Positions 1 through 4,934 of a stretch of 5,027 bases of DNA are shown here, one piece after another (the stretch's first letter is position 1; each line of letters starts with the position of its first letter). The stretch covers positions 1-5,027 of the forward strand of contig JAFULE010000167.1 in assembly GCA_017483235.1 (NCBI GenBank), in the 5' to 3' direction. The stretch comes from Faecalibacterium sp. (GTDB lineage Bacteria; Bacillota; Clostridia; Oscillospirales; Ruminococcaceae). The position numbers and the translations under genes are program-made. The notes below the pieces were generated by a model. That model searched no databases and was not told the origin of the DNA. It saw only the letters and a list, made by a program, of their open reading frames with translations.

Positions 1-536
1 CCCGCATGGTGGAAAACCTGTTGTCGGTCACCCGTATTGATGGCGAAAAGGTGCAGGTGATCAAAACTCCCACCGTACTGGAGGAACTGATCGACTCCAC
101 TCTGGTCAAATTCCGCAAGCGCCACCCTCATCAGGAAGTGGAAGTAATCATTCCTGACGAGTTTATCAGCATCCCAATGGACGCACTGCTGATCGAGCAG
201 GTGCTGGTAAATATTCTGGAAAATGCGGTGCATCACGCCGTTGGAATGACCCATCTGAGCCTGACTGTACGAACCGAAGGAAAAAACGCGGTATTTGAAA
301 TTGCCGACAACGGCAGCGGCATCCCGCCCGAGCGGCTGGAAAATCTCTTCAACGGCATGCTGCACCAGACCGATTCGCCCAGCGACGGCACTCGCAGCAA
401 CATGGGCATCGGCCTTTCGGTTTGTGCCACCATCATTCGGGCACACGGCGGCGTGATCCGCGCCGAAAACCTGATTACAGGCGGCGCTTTGTTCCGCTTC
501 GCCCTGGAAATGGAGACTGAAAACAATGAGCAATAA
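1..536 (+). CDS. kdpD: KdpD-type sensor histidine kinase, C-terminal part (5' end outside the window)
   Basis: This is the C-terminal third of a membrane sensor kinase that autophosphorylates and passes the phosphate to KdpE under potassium limitation or osmotic stress. The frame is already open at the left edge (CGC codon at 3-5, then ATG at 6), so this ATG is internal. The first residues (RMVENLLSVTRI) match the end of the KdpD dimerisation helix. Counting the ATG at 6 as residue 1, the ATPase domain shows an N box (N69 to N73), a G1 box (DNGSG, 101-105) and a G2 box (MGIGLSV, 133-139) followed by IIRAHGG, a KdpD-like ending. The phosphorylated His, the membrane helices and the N-terminal KdpD/Usp sensor lie outside the window. 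The stop overlaps the kdpE start by 11 bases, indicating one operon. The family call rests on the tail and on the KdpE partner; another orthodox kinase is the alternative. Confidence 0.86.
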   Translation, partial: RMVENLLSVTRIDGEKVQVIKTPTVLEELIDSTLVKFRKRHPHQEVEVIIPDEFISIPMDALLIEQVLVNILENAVHHAVGMTHLSLTVRTEGKNAVFEIADNGSGIPPERLENLFNGMLHQTDSPSDGTRSNMGIGLSVCATIIRAHGGVIRAENLITGGALFRFALEMETENNEQ

Positions 537-1236
537 CAAGTACAAAATTCTTGTGGTGGAAGACGAAGCCAACATTCGCAGCTTTGTGGAAACCATTCTG
601 GAAGCCAACGATTATCAGGTGCTTACTGCTGCCACCTGTACCCAGGGTATCCTGATGTTTCATTCCCACCGGCCCGATCTGGTGATGCTGGATTTGGGTC
701 TGCCCGACAAGGACGGGCTGGAGTTTATCAAAAATGCACGGCAGGACTCTGCCACCCCCATTCTGATCCTGTCGGCCCGCACACAGGAGTCGGATAAGGT
801 TTCGGCTTTGGATCTGGGCGCCAACGATTACATTACCAAACCCTTTGGCACCGCCGAGCTGCTGGCCCGTGTGCGCGCTGCGCTGCGCACTTCCCGCTTT
901 GGTGCAGCCCAAAGCGCACTGCCCGGGGCTAAGTTTACCCTGCGGGATCTGGAAATTGACTATGACCGGCGGATGATCACGGTAGGCGGCGAAGAGGTTC
1001 GCCTGACCCAGACCGAATACAACATTGTGGCCCTGCTTTCGGAACATGCCGGAAAAATGATGACCTACGCGGCTATTATTCAGGCCATCTGGGGCGCCGC
1101 CGACCCGGGCAGCACCAAAAAGCTGCAGGTGAACATGGCCAACATTCGCAAAAAGCTGGGTTCGAAGCCGGGCGAAAGCCGCTATATCACCAACGAACTG
1201 GGCGTTGGCTACCGCATGTACGGCGAAAACGAATAA
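526..1236 (+). CDS. kdpE: KdpE response regulator (OmpR/PhoB family)
   Basis: This 236-residue DNA-binding response regulator receives phosphate from KdpD and classically activates the kdp potassium-ATPase operon. The receiver domain (about residues 5-123) has the acidic pocket E12/D13, phospho-acceptor D56 in MLDLGLPDKDG, switch Ser83 and conserved Lys105 in TKPFG. The stretch LSARTQESDKVSALDLGANDY is close to E. coli KdpE and separates it from generic OmpR regulators. The C-terminal winged helix (about 135-233) ends in the usual GVGYRM. The start ATG has a GGAG at 512-515, ten bases upstream, inside the kdpD coding sequence. The gene is followed after 11 bases by a strong hairpin, so it is the last gene of its operon. 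No kdpFABC genes follow; they must lie upstream or elsewhere. Confidence 0.92.
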   Translation: MSNNKYKILVVEDEANIRSFVETILEANDYQVLTAATCTQGILMFHSHRPDLVMLDLGLPDKDGLEFIKNARQDSATPILILSARTQESDKVSALDLGANDYITKPFGTAELLARVRAALRTSRFGAAQSALPGAKFTLRDLEIDYDRRMITVGGEEVRLTQTEYNIVALLSEHAGKMMTYAAIIQAIWGAADPGSTKKLQVNMANIRKKLGSKPGESRYITNELGVGYRMYGENE

Positions 1237-1247
1237 CTTTTACCAGA

Positions 1248-1289
1248 ACAAAACACACCCCGCTGCCTGTGCAGCGGGGTGTGTTTTGT
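1248..1289. terminator. bidirectional intrinsic terminator between kdpE and iscU
   Basis: A perfect 19-bp inverted repeat (arms 1248-1266 and 1271-1289) encloses a 4-base CTGT loop. The core of the stem is GC-rich and its outer part is A-rich on the left and T-rich on the right, so a T-tract follows the GC core on either strand. It sits 11 bases after the kdpE stop and 2 bases beyond the iscU stop, and fills the 55-base convergent gap. It can end both transcripts. Confidence 0.92.
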
Positions 1290-1291
1290 CT

Positions 1292-1738
1292 TTACAGTGC
1301 GCAGCCCTCACCGTGGTCGTGGTGCGGCTCTTCCAGCTTGCCCACAATGGGTTCAGGATCCACACCACGGCGACGATAATAGTCGGCCAGTGCCGCCTTG
1401 ATGGCCTGCTCGGCCAGCACCGAGCAATGCACCTTGGCGGGGGGCAAGCCATCCAACGCTTCCACCACTGCCTTGTTGGTCAGTTTCAGGGCATCGTCGA
1501 TGGTGCGTCCCTTGACCAGTGTGGTGGCCATGCTGCTGGTGGCAATGGCTGCGCCGCAGCCAAAGGTTTGAAATTTGACGTCGGTGATTACACCGCCGTC
1601 GATTTTCAGATACATCCGCATGATATCGCCGCATTTGGGGTTGCCCACCTCGCCCACAGCGTCGGCGTCGGGCAGTTGCCCCACATTACGGGGGTTGGCA
1701 AAGTGATCCATCACCTTGTCGCTGTACATTCCTGCCAT
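1292..1738 (-). CDS. iscU: IscU/NifU-type iron-sulfur cluster scaffold protein
   Basis: This 148-residue cytoplasmic scaffold is the site where Fe-S clusters are assembled from IscS-derived sulfur before transfer to apoproteins. It has the three cluster cysteines C36 (GNPKCGD), C61 (TFGCGAA) and C105 (KVHCSVLA), plus conserved D38. The N-terminal YSDKVMDHFANPRNVG is standard for the family. The HscA-binding motif of proteobacterial IscU (LPPVK) reads LPPAK here (98-102), and no hscA, hscB or fdx gene is present in the window. The C-terminus adds a PHHDHGEGC tail (138-146) beyond the usual core, possibly metal-binding. The start is fixed by AAAGGAGA upstream, with eight bases between GGAG and the ATG. 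The iscS stop TGA abuts this ATG without a gap, so the two genes are co-translated from one mRNA. Confidence 0.95.
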   Translation of the reverse strand: MAGMYSDKVMDHFANPRNVGQLPDADAVGEVGNPKCGDIMRMYLKIDGGVITDVKFQTFGCGAAIATSSMATTLVKGRTIDDALKLTNKAVVEALDGLPPAKVHCSVLAEQAIKAALADYYRRRGVDPEPIVGKLEEPHHDHGEGCAL

Positions 1739-2947
1739 TCAGTGTTCTCCTTTCAGATGGTAAACCCGGGCGGTATTTTCTTCCTGCAGCCACATGCAGC
1801 TCATGGCACGCCGCCGGGGACTGATCTGTTCCAATACGTCGCAGAGTTGTTTTGCTTCTTCCATGGTGTTCTGCGGGCCAAAGCTGAACCGCATCGACCC
1901 GTGGCCGATCTCTTCGGGCAGGCCCAGCGCCATCAGCACATGGCTTGGGTCCAGACTGTCCGAATTGCAAGCACTGCCGGTGGAAGCACAGATGCCCTGC
2001 ATATCCAGATCCAACAGGATGGTCTCCCCTTCCAGACCGGCAAAGCTCAGGTTGGCGTTGCCGGGCAGTCGGTTGTGACGGCTGCCGTTCAGCCGCACCT
2101 GCGGAATACCGGACAATACCCGATCGATGACATAGTCGCACAGCGCCGCCTGATGGGCCATTTTTTCTTCCAGCGAGGCGGCCGCCAGCTGCAGCGCCAC
2201 CGCAGCGCCCGCAATACCGGCCACATTTTCGGTGCCGGCACGGCGACGTTTTTCCTGCCCGCCGCCATCCAGCAAAGCGGGCAGTGCAATGCCCTTGCGG
2301 CAGTACAGCGCGCCCACCCCCTTGGGGCCGTTGAATTTATGGGCGCTGAGCGAAAGCAGGTCGACCCCCAACTGGTTGACATCCACCGGGATAGCCCCCA
2401 CCGCCTGCACCGCGTCGGTGTGACACCACACCCCCTGTGCGCGGCAGATCTGCGCGATCTCGCGCACCGGCTGAATGGTACCGATCTCGTTGTTGGCCAA
2501 CATCACCGACACCAGCGCGGTGTCGGGCCGCAGGGCCGCCTGTACGTCTTCGGGGCGGATAAAGCCCTCTGGTGTAGGATTCAGGTAAGTGACCTCGAAG
2601 CCCTGCCGCTGCAGCGCCTGCATGGCGTGCAGCACGGCGTGGTGCTCGAAAGCCGAGGTGATCAAATGCTTTTTGCCCCGCCGGGCACCGGCCAGTGCCG
2701 CACCCTTGATGGCCCAGTTGTCGGCTTCGGTACCGCTTCCGGTAAAATAAATCTCAGCCGGATTGGCCCCCAGCACTGCGGCGATCTGGGCACGGGCATC
2801 CTCTACGATCTGCTTGGCCTCGTAGCCAATGCTGTAATGGCTTGATGGGTTGCCGCCCGGGCCGGCAAGAATTTCGGCCATACGCTGCACCACCTGCGGT
2901 GCGCAGGGGGTGGTGGCGGCATTGTCCAGATAAATGAGTTTGCTCAC
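1739..2947 (-). CDS. iscS: Cysteine desulfurase IscS/NifS
   Basis: This 402-residue PLP enzyme converts cysteine to alanine and holds the released sulfur as a persulfide for the scaffold IscU. Visible active-site elements are the N-terminal YLDNAATT (6-13), the GSGTEADN cofactor region (70-77), H102 in EHHAV, D178 and Q181 in HTDAVQA, the PLP lysine K204 in SAHKFNGPKG, RRAGTEN (235-241) and the catalytic cysteine C327 in ASTGSACNSDSLDPSH. The long Cys loop is typical of group I (IscS/NifS) enzymes rather than SufS. The start codon is GTG, with AAAGGA ten bases upstream (2958-2963); SKLIYLDNAATT places the N-terminus exactly where the family begins. The C-terminal tail (about 376-402) contains an extra Cys384. 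It is first in the iscS-iscU operon and divergent from the IscR-like regulator. Confidence 0.96.
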   Translation of the reverse strand: MSKLIYLDNAATTPCAPQVVQRMAEILAGPGGNPSSHYSIGYEAKQIVEDARAQIAAVLGANPAEIYFTGSGTEADNWAIKGAALAGARRGKKHLITSAFEHHAVLHAMQALQRQGFEVTYLNPTPEGFIRPEDVQAALRPDTALVSVMLANNEIGTIQPVREIAQICRAQGVWCHTDAVQAVGAIPVDVNQLGVDLLSLSAHKFNGPKGVGALYCRKGIALPALLDGGGQEKRRRAGTENVAGIAGAAVALQLAAASLEEKMAHQAALCDYVIDRVLSGIPQVRLNGSRHNRLPGNANLSFAGLEGETILLDLDMQGICASTGSACNSDSLDPSHVLMALGLPEEIGHGSMRFSFGPQNTMEEAKQLCDVLEQISPRRRAMSCMWLQEENTARVYHLKGEH

Positions 2948-2981
2948 AAATATCCGTTCCTTTCTTTCGGGGATATAGGTT

Positions 2982-2994
2982 GTACCTTGGGTAC
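2982..2994. promoter_or_regulatory. inverted repeat at the predicted iscS transcription start (candidate operator)
   Basis: The sequence reads GTACC-TTG-GGTAC, with perfect 5-bp arms and a 3-bp centre. It begins about where the iscS transcript should start, about 8 bases downstream of the -10 box. A protein bound here would block initiation. The repeat is short and could also be a chance palindrome or a small 5'-UTR hairpin. Confidence 0.35.
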
Positions 2995-3002
2995 GATTTT
3001 AT

Positions 3003-3029
3003 ATTATACCATTTTAGTATAAATTACAA
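3003..3029 (-). promoter_or_regulatory. predicted sigma-A promoter of iscS-iscU
   Basis: On the minus strand there is a perfect TATAAT -10 box (3003-3008) and a TTGTAA -35 box (3024-3029) with a 15-base spacer, slightly shorter than the ideal 17. The surroundings are strongly AT-rich against a GC-rich background. Transcription would start near 2996, giving a leader of about 50 bases before the GTG start. Confidence 0.65.
3004..3022. promoter_or_regulatory. inverted repeat overlapping the iscS -10 box (candidate Rrf2/IscR operator)
   Basis: The sequence is TTATAC-N7-GTATAA, a 19-bp dyad with perfect 6-bp arms. It covers most of the -10 box and much of the -35/-10 spacer of the iscS promoter. 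The regulator gene sits immediately across the intergenic region, so repression of iscS-iscU by that regulator through this site is the simplest reading. The dyad is not the E. coli type 1 or type 2 IscR consensus, and AT-rich promoters produce such repeats easily. Confidence 0.45.
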
Positions 3030-3095
3030 GACCCCAGCATATATTTTTCTTTGCCATCAGCATTGGCTGCAAAATGGTTTGGCAAACGGTCGGCA

Positions 3096-3125
3096 TTGAA
3101 TTGTCTGCTGCCGGTATGCTATACT
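3096..3125 (+). promoter_or_regulatory. predicted promoter of the IscR-like regulator gene
   Basis: A TTGAAT -35 box (3096-3101) and a TATACT -10 box (3120-3125) are separated by 18 bases, placing the transcription start near 3132, about 18 bases before the ATG. The -10 overlaps a small dyad, GTAT-GCT-ATAC (3114-3124), which might allow autoregulation. Another small dyad, GTTTG-G-CAAAC (3077-3087), lies just upstream of the -35 box. Confidence 0.6.
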
Positions 3126-3149
3126 TTGGGAAAAAAGGGGGAACGACCC

Positions 3150-3560
3150 ATGCGATATTCCACCAAATGCCGCTATGCACTGCGTCTGATGATGGAACTG
3201 GCCCTGCAGCCCGCCGGGGAAAGCGTGTCGCTGAACGAGATCAGCCAGCGCCAGCAGATCAGCCTGAAGTACCTGCAGCAGATCGTCATTCCGCTGACCA
3301 AAGCAGGCTTGGTCAGCAGCGTGCGGGGCAGCCAGGGCGGCTATTACCTGACCAAGGCGCCTCGACAGTATACCACCGGCGAGATTTTTCGCGCGGTAGA
3401 GGGCAGCCTTGCGCCCATTCCCTGCCTTGAAGTGGACGACTGCCCCCGCAAGGATGGCTGTCGTTCGCGGCAGTTCTGGGCCGGGCTGGAACAAACGGTG
3501 AACACCTATCTGGACGGTGTGACCTTGGCTGACCTGCTGCAGCAGCCGGGGCAACTGTAA
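3150..3560 (+). CDS. iscR: IscR-like Rrf2-family Fe-S-sensing transcription regulator
   Basis: This 136-residue winged-helix regulator probably senses Fe-S cluster status and controls the divergent iscS-iscU operon. The N-terminus (MRYSTKCRYALRLMMELAL), the recognition region (ISLKYLQQIVIPLTKAGLVSSVRG) and the wing (GSQGGYYL) are typical Rrf2. Cysteines 92, 98 and 104 form C-X5-C-X5-C, exactly the spacing and numbering of the cluster ligands in E. coli IscR. NsrR spacing is different, and CymR lacks this triad. Two differences stand out: residue 107, the His ligand in E. coli, is Arg, and residue 43, Glu in E. coli and important for site discrimination, is Gln. The start ATG has GGGGGA at 3137-3142, seven bases upstream; an in-frame ATG at 3051 would add 33 non-family residues and lies upstream of the promoter. 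The next gene begins 54 bases downstream with no terminator between. Confidence 0.88.
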   Translation: MRYSTKCRYALRLMMELALQPAGESVSLNEISQRQQISLKYLQQIVIPLTKAGLVSSVRGSQGGYYLTKAPRQYTTGEIFRAVEGSLAPIPCLEVDDCPRKDGCRSRQFWAGLEQTVNTYLDGVTLADLLQQPGQL

Positions 3561-3614
3561 CCCGTGGGTATGTTTGGCACCAAACCGGGCACACTTGCCT
3601 TGGAGGTGCTTACC

Positions 3615-3905
3615 ATGAACACATTTGACCCAAATCTTGATAAAACCCTGCCCCAAACCGACAAAAGTGGCCTGAGCGACGAATACAAGGCCCATTGCGT
3701 GCCCTGCCGACAAAAGGACGCCGAAGATTTTCTGGCCGGCGGCCGCCCGGGCTGGCGCGCCTTCTACGCCCCCGGCAGCCCCGAGGAAACAATGCTGCAA
3801 AGCTGCAGCCCCACCGTGTACCGCCCCAATGTGAACACCGCCGTACAGGACGATGTCAGCGTGGAGGAAGCGGTGCGCTGGCAGGTAGAGTCGGCCGACG
3901 GCTGA
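3615..3905 (+). CDS. Small hypothetical protein with a CxxC motif, downstream of iscR
   Basis: I do not recognise this 96-residue protein. It is hydrophilic, with no signal peptide or membrane segment. The N-terminal 25 residues are polar, followed by KAHCVPCRQKD with a CxxC pair (C28, C31), a Gly/Pro/aromatic stretch GGRPGWRAFYAPG (42-54), a third cysteine at 64 (LQSCSP) and an acidic C-terminus. Three cysteines in so small a protein suggest metal or Fe-S binding or a redox role, but this is inference. The ATG at 3615 is chosen because GGAGG (3602-3606) sits eight bases upstream; an in-frame GTG at 3564 would add 17 residues without a good ribosome site. It lies 54 bases after iscR with no visible promoter or terminator between, and a terminator follows it, so it is probably the second gene of the iscR transcript. 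Confidence 0.72.
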   Translation: MNTFDPNLDKTLPQTDKSGLSDEYKAHCVPCRQKDAEDFLAGGRPGWRAFYAPGSPEETMLQSCSPTVYRPNVNTAVQDDVSVEEAVRWQVESADG

Positions 3906-3915
3906 GTTGCGATGG

Positions 3916-3949
3916 ATCCCCCGCCCTGCGGCGGGGGATTTTGCATTTT
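3916..3949 (+). terminator. intrinsic terminator after the CxxC protein gene
   Basis: A perfect 10-bp GC-rich stem (arms 3916-3925 and 3930-3939) with a CTGC loop is followed by TTTTGCATTTT. It begins 10 bases after the stop codon and ends the iscR-CxxC transcript. Confidence 0.9.
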
Positions 3950-3982
3950 CAGGTCGTAACAGAAAATTTACCGGCGGCAGGG

Positions 3983-4011
3983 TTGCATTTCGGCGGCGCA
4001 TCCCTTATTAT
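3983..4011 (+). promoter_or_regulatory. predicted sigma-A promoter of the ydbC-like/HD operon
   Basis: A TTGCAT -35 box (3983-3988) and a TATTAT -10 box (4006-4011) are separated by the ideal 17 bases. Transcription would start near 4018, giving a leader of roughly 50 bases. It lies just after the preceding terminator, consistent with an independent transcription unit. The leader contains a short GGCC-TTGC-GGCC repeat (4025-4036) but no recognisable riboswitch. Confidence 0.65.
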
Positions 4012-4066
4012 GATAAAAAAAGCAGGCCTTGCGGCCCGCGAACAGAACAGGGAGCTTGAATACATT

Positions 4067-4288
4067 ATGGCAGAATTCAAATATGAGATCACCGAACGCA
4101 TTGCTGTGCTTTCGCAGAGCGCCAACGGCTGGGAACGTCAGCTGAACATGATCAGCTGGAACGACCGTCCCGCCAAGTATGACATCCGCGACTGGTCGCC
4201 CGACGGCAGCAAGATGGGCAAGGGCATCAGCCTGAGCCACGACGAGCTGGCCATTCTGAAGGGCATTCTGGAAGAGATGGAGCTGTAA
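4067..4288 (+). CDS. YdbC-like PC4-fold single-stranded nucleic-acid-binding protein
   Basis: This 73-residue protein matches the bacterial YdbC/PC4 family (homologue of the eukaryotic transcription coactivator PC4, known from Lactococcus lactis YdbC). Members form dimers that bind single-stranded DNA through a curved beta-sheet. Family hallmarks are the early beta strand (FKYEITERIAVLS), GWERQLNMISWND (21-33), KYDIRDWSPD (37-46) and MGKGISLSHDEL (50-61), followed by a C-terminal amphipathic helix used for dimerisation. The length is the full family length. The start ATG has AGGGAG at 4049-4054, a rather long 12 bases upstream; a much longer upstream open frame is not family-like. Its stop shares a base with the next gene's start (TAATG), implying translational coupling. 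The cellular role of these proteins (transcription, repair or replication) is not settled. Confidence 0.88.
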   Translation: MAEFKYEITERIAVLSQSANGWERQLNMISWNDRPAKYDIRDWSPDGSKMGKGISLSHDELAILKGILEEMEL

Positions 4289-4872
4289 TGGATTACCGGG
4301 AAGAGTTTATTCGTATTTTTAAAACCCACATCACCCGCCCCGGCAGCGAAAAGCTGTTGGACTGGCTGGAGGGCACCGACTTTTTTACTGCGCCGGCCTC
4401 CACCCGGTTTCATGGCGCGTGTCAGGGCGGCCTTGTGATGCACAGCGTAAACGTGTACAACGCCCTGCACGACCACTTTTTCACCGACGGTGACAGCGAG
4501 GAAAGCTTTGCCATCTGTGCGCTGCTGCACGATCTGTGCAAAGCCAACTATTATAAGCTTGGTACCCGCAACGTGAAAAACGAGGCCACCGGCCAGTGGG
4601 AAAAGGTGCCCAGCTATTCGGTGGAGGATCGCTTCCCCTACGGACACGGCGAAAAAAGCGTGTATCTGATCGAGCGCTTCATGCGGCTGAAAACCGCCGA
4701 GGCGGTGGCCATTCGCTGGCACATGGGCGGTTTTGACGATTCGGCCCGGGGCGGCAGCTTTGCCATCAGCGACGCATACAACAGCTATCCGCTGGCGGTC
4801 AAGCTACACATTGCCGATTTGGAGGCAACCTACTTAATGGAAAAGGGCACCAGCAGTGTGCCCAGGCAGTAA
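4288..4872 (+). CDS. HD-domain metal-dependent phosphohydrolase
   Basis: This 194-residue predicted cytoplasmic HD-superfamily hydrolase has a complete metal-site set: H52 (VMHSVNVY), H81-D82 (LLHDLCK), H120 (YGHGEKS), H145 (IRWHMGG) and D177 (LHIADLEATYL). Two additional histidines beyond the basic H-HD-D pattern suggest a binuclear metal site, as in HD enzymes acting on nucleotides or phosphodiesters, but the substrate cannot be read from the sequence. The Lys-rich insertion between H81 and H120 (KLGTRNVKNEATGQWEKV) could help recognise a phosphorylated or nucleic-acid substrate. The start overlaps the ydbC-like stop by one base, with GGAG at 4279-4282, five bases upstream. The Leu-Glu-Ala-Thr-Tyr-Leu helix completes the HD core, and the protein ends soon after. 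A long hairpin terminator follows at once. Confidence 0.88.
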   Translation: MDYREEFIRIFKTHITRPGSEKLLDWLEGTDFFTAPASTRFHGACQGGLVMHSVNVYNALHDHFFTDGDSEESFAICALLHDLCKANYYKLGTRNVKNEATGQWEKVPSYSVEDRFPYGHGEKSVYLIERFMRLKTAEAVAIRWHMGGFDDSARGGSFAISDAYNSYPLAVKLHIADLEATYLMEKGTSSVPRQ

Positions 4873-4878
4873 GTTCTG

Positions 4879-4931
4879 AAGCAAACACGCGGGGCCCCGA
4901 CGAAATTCGTCGGGGCCCCGCTTGTTTGCTT
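4879..4931. terminator. 53-nt near-perfect palindrome, bidirectional terminator
   Basis: Two 26-base arms (4879-4904 and 4906-4931) flank a single central A at 4905 and pair with only one mismatch (C4888 against T4922). Each arm contains a self-complementary GGGGCCCC, so alternative folding within one arm is possible. T-rich sequence follows on the plus strand (TTTGTTTATATTTTTT), and the hairpin starts 6 bases after the HD gene stop and ends 3 bases from the stop of the convergent gene. It can terminate both. Confidence 0.88.
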
Positions 4932-4934
4932 TGT

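Noticed and set aside
1205..2845. Long plus-strand open frame (546 codons) opposite iscS-iscU
   Set aside because: It is antisense to two genes with complete catalytic motifs, has a His/Gln/Gly/Ala-rich composition typical of a shadow frame in GC-rich DNA, and starts inside kdpE without a ribosome site.
2948..2995. Riboswitch or T-box in the iscS leader
   Set aside because: The predicted leader is only about 50 bases, with one short dyad and no T-box, SAM or cysteine-related conserved elements.
3051..3149. Possible 33-residue N-terminal extension of the IscR-like protein
   Set aside because: The Rrf2 family begins at MRYSTK, the ATG at 3150 has a strong ribosome site, and the upstream ATG lies before the predicted transcription start.
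2948..3149. E. coli-type IscR box (type 1 or type 2) in the divergent spacer
   Set aside because: I looked for these consensus half-sites and did not see a match; only the unrelated dyads described above are present.
3564..3614. Upstream GTG start for the CxxC protein
   Set aside because: No ribosome site precedes it, whereas the ATG at 3615 has GGAGG at ideal spacing.
3057..4001. Minus-strand open frame (314 codons) opposite iscR and the CxxC gene
   Set aside because: It runs through promoter, terminator and two plus-strand genes with good ribosome sites; the composition is shadow-like and no family is recognisable.
3695..4066. Upstream extension of the YdbC-like frame
   Set aside because: It overlaps the CxxC gene in another frame and runs through a terminator and a promoter; YdbC proteins are about 70-75 residues long.
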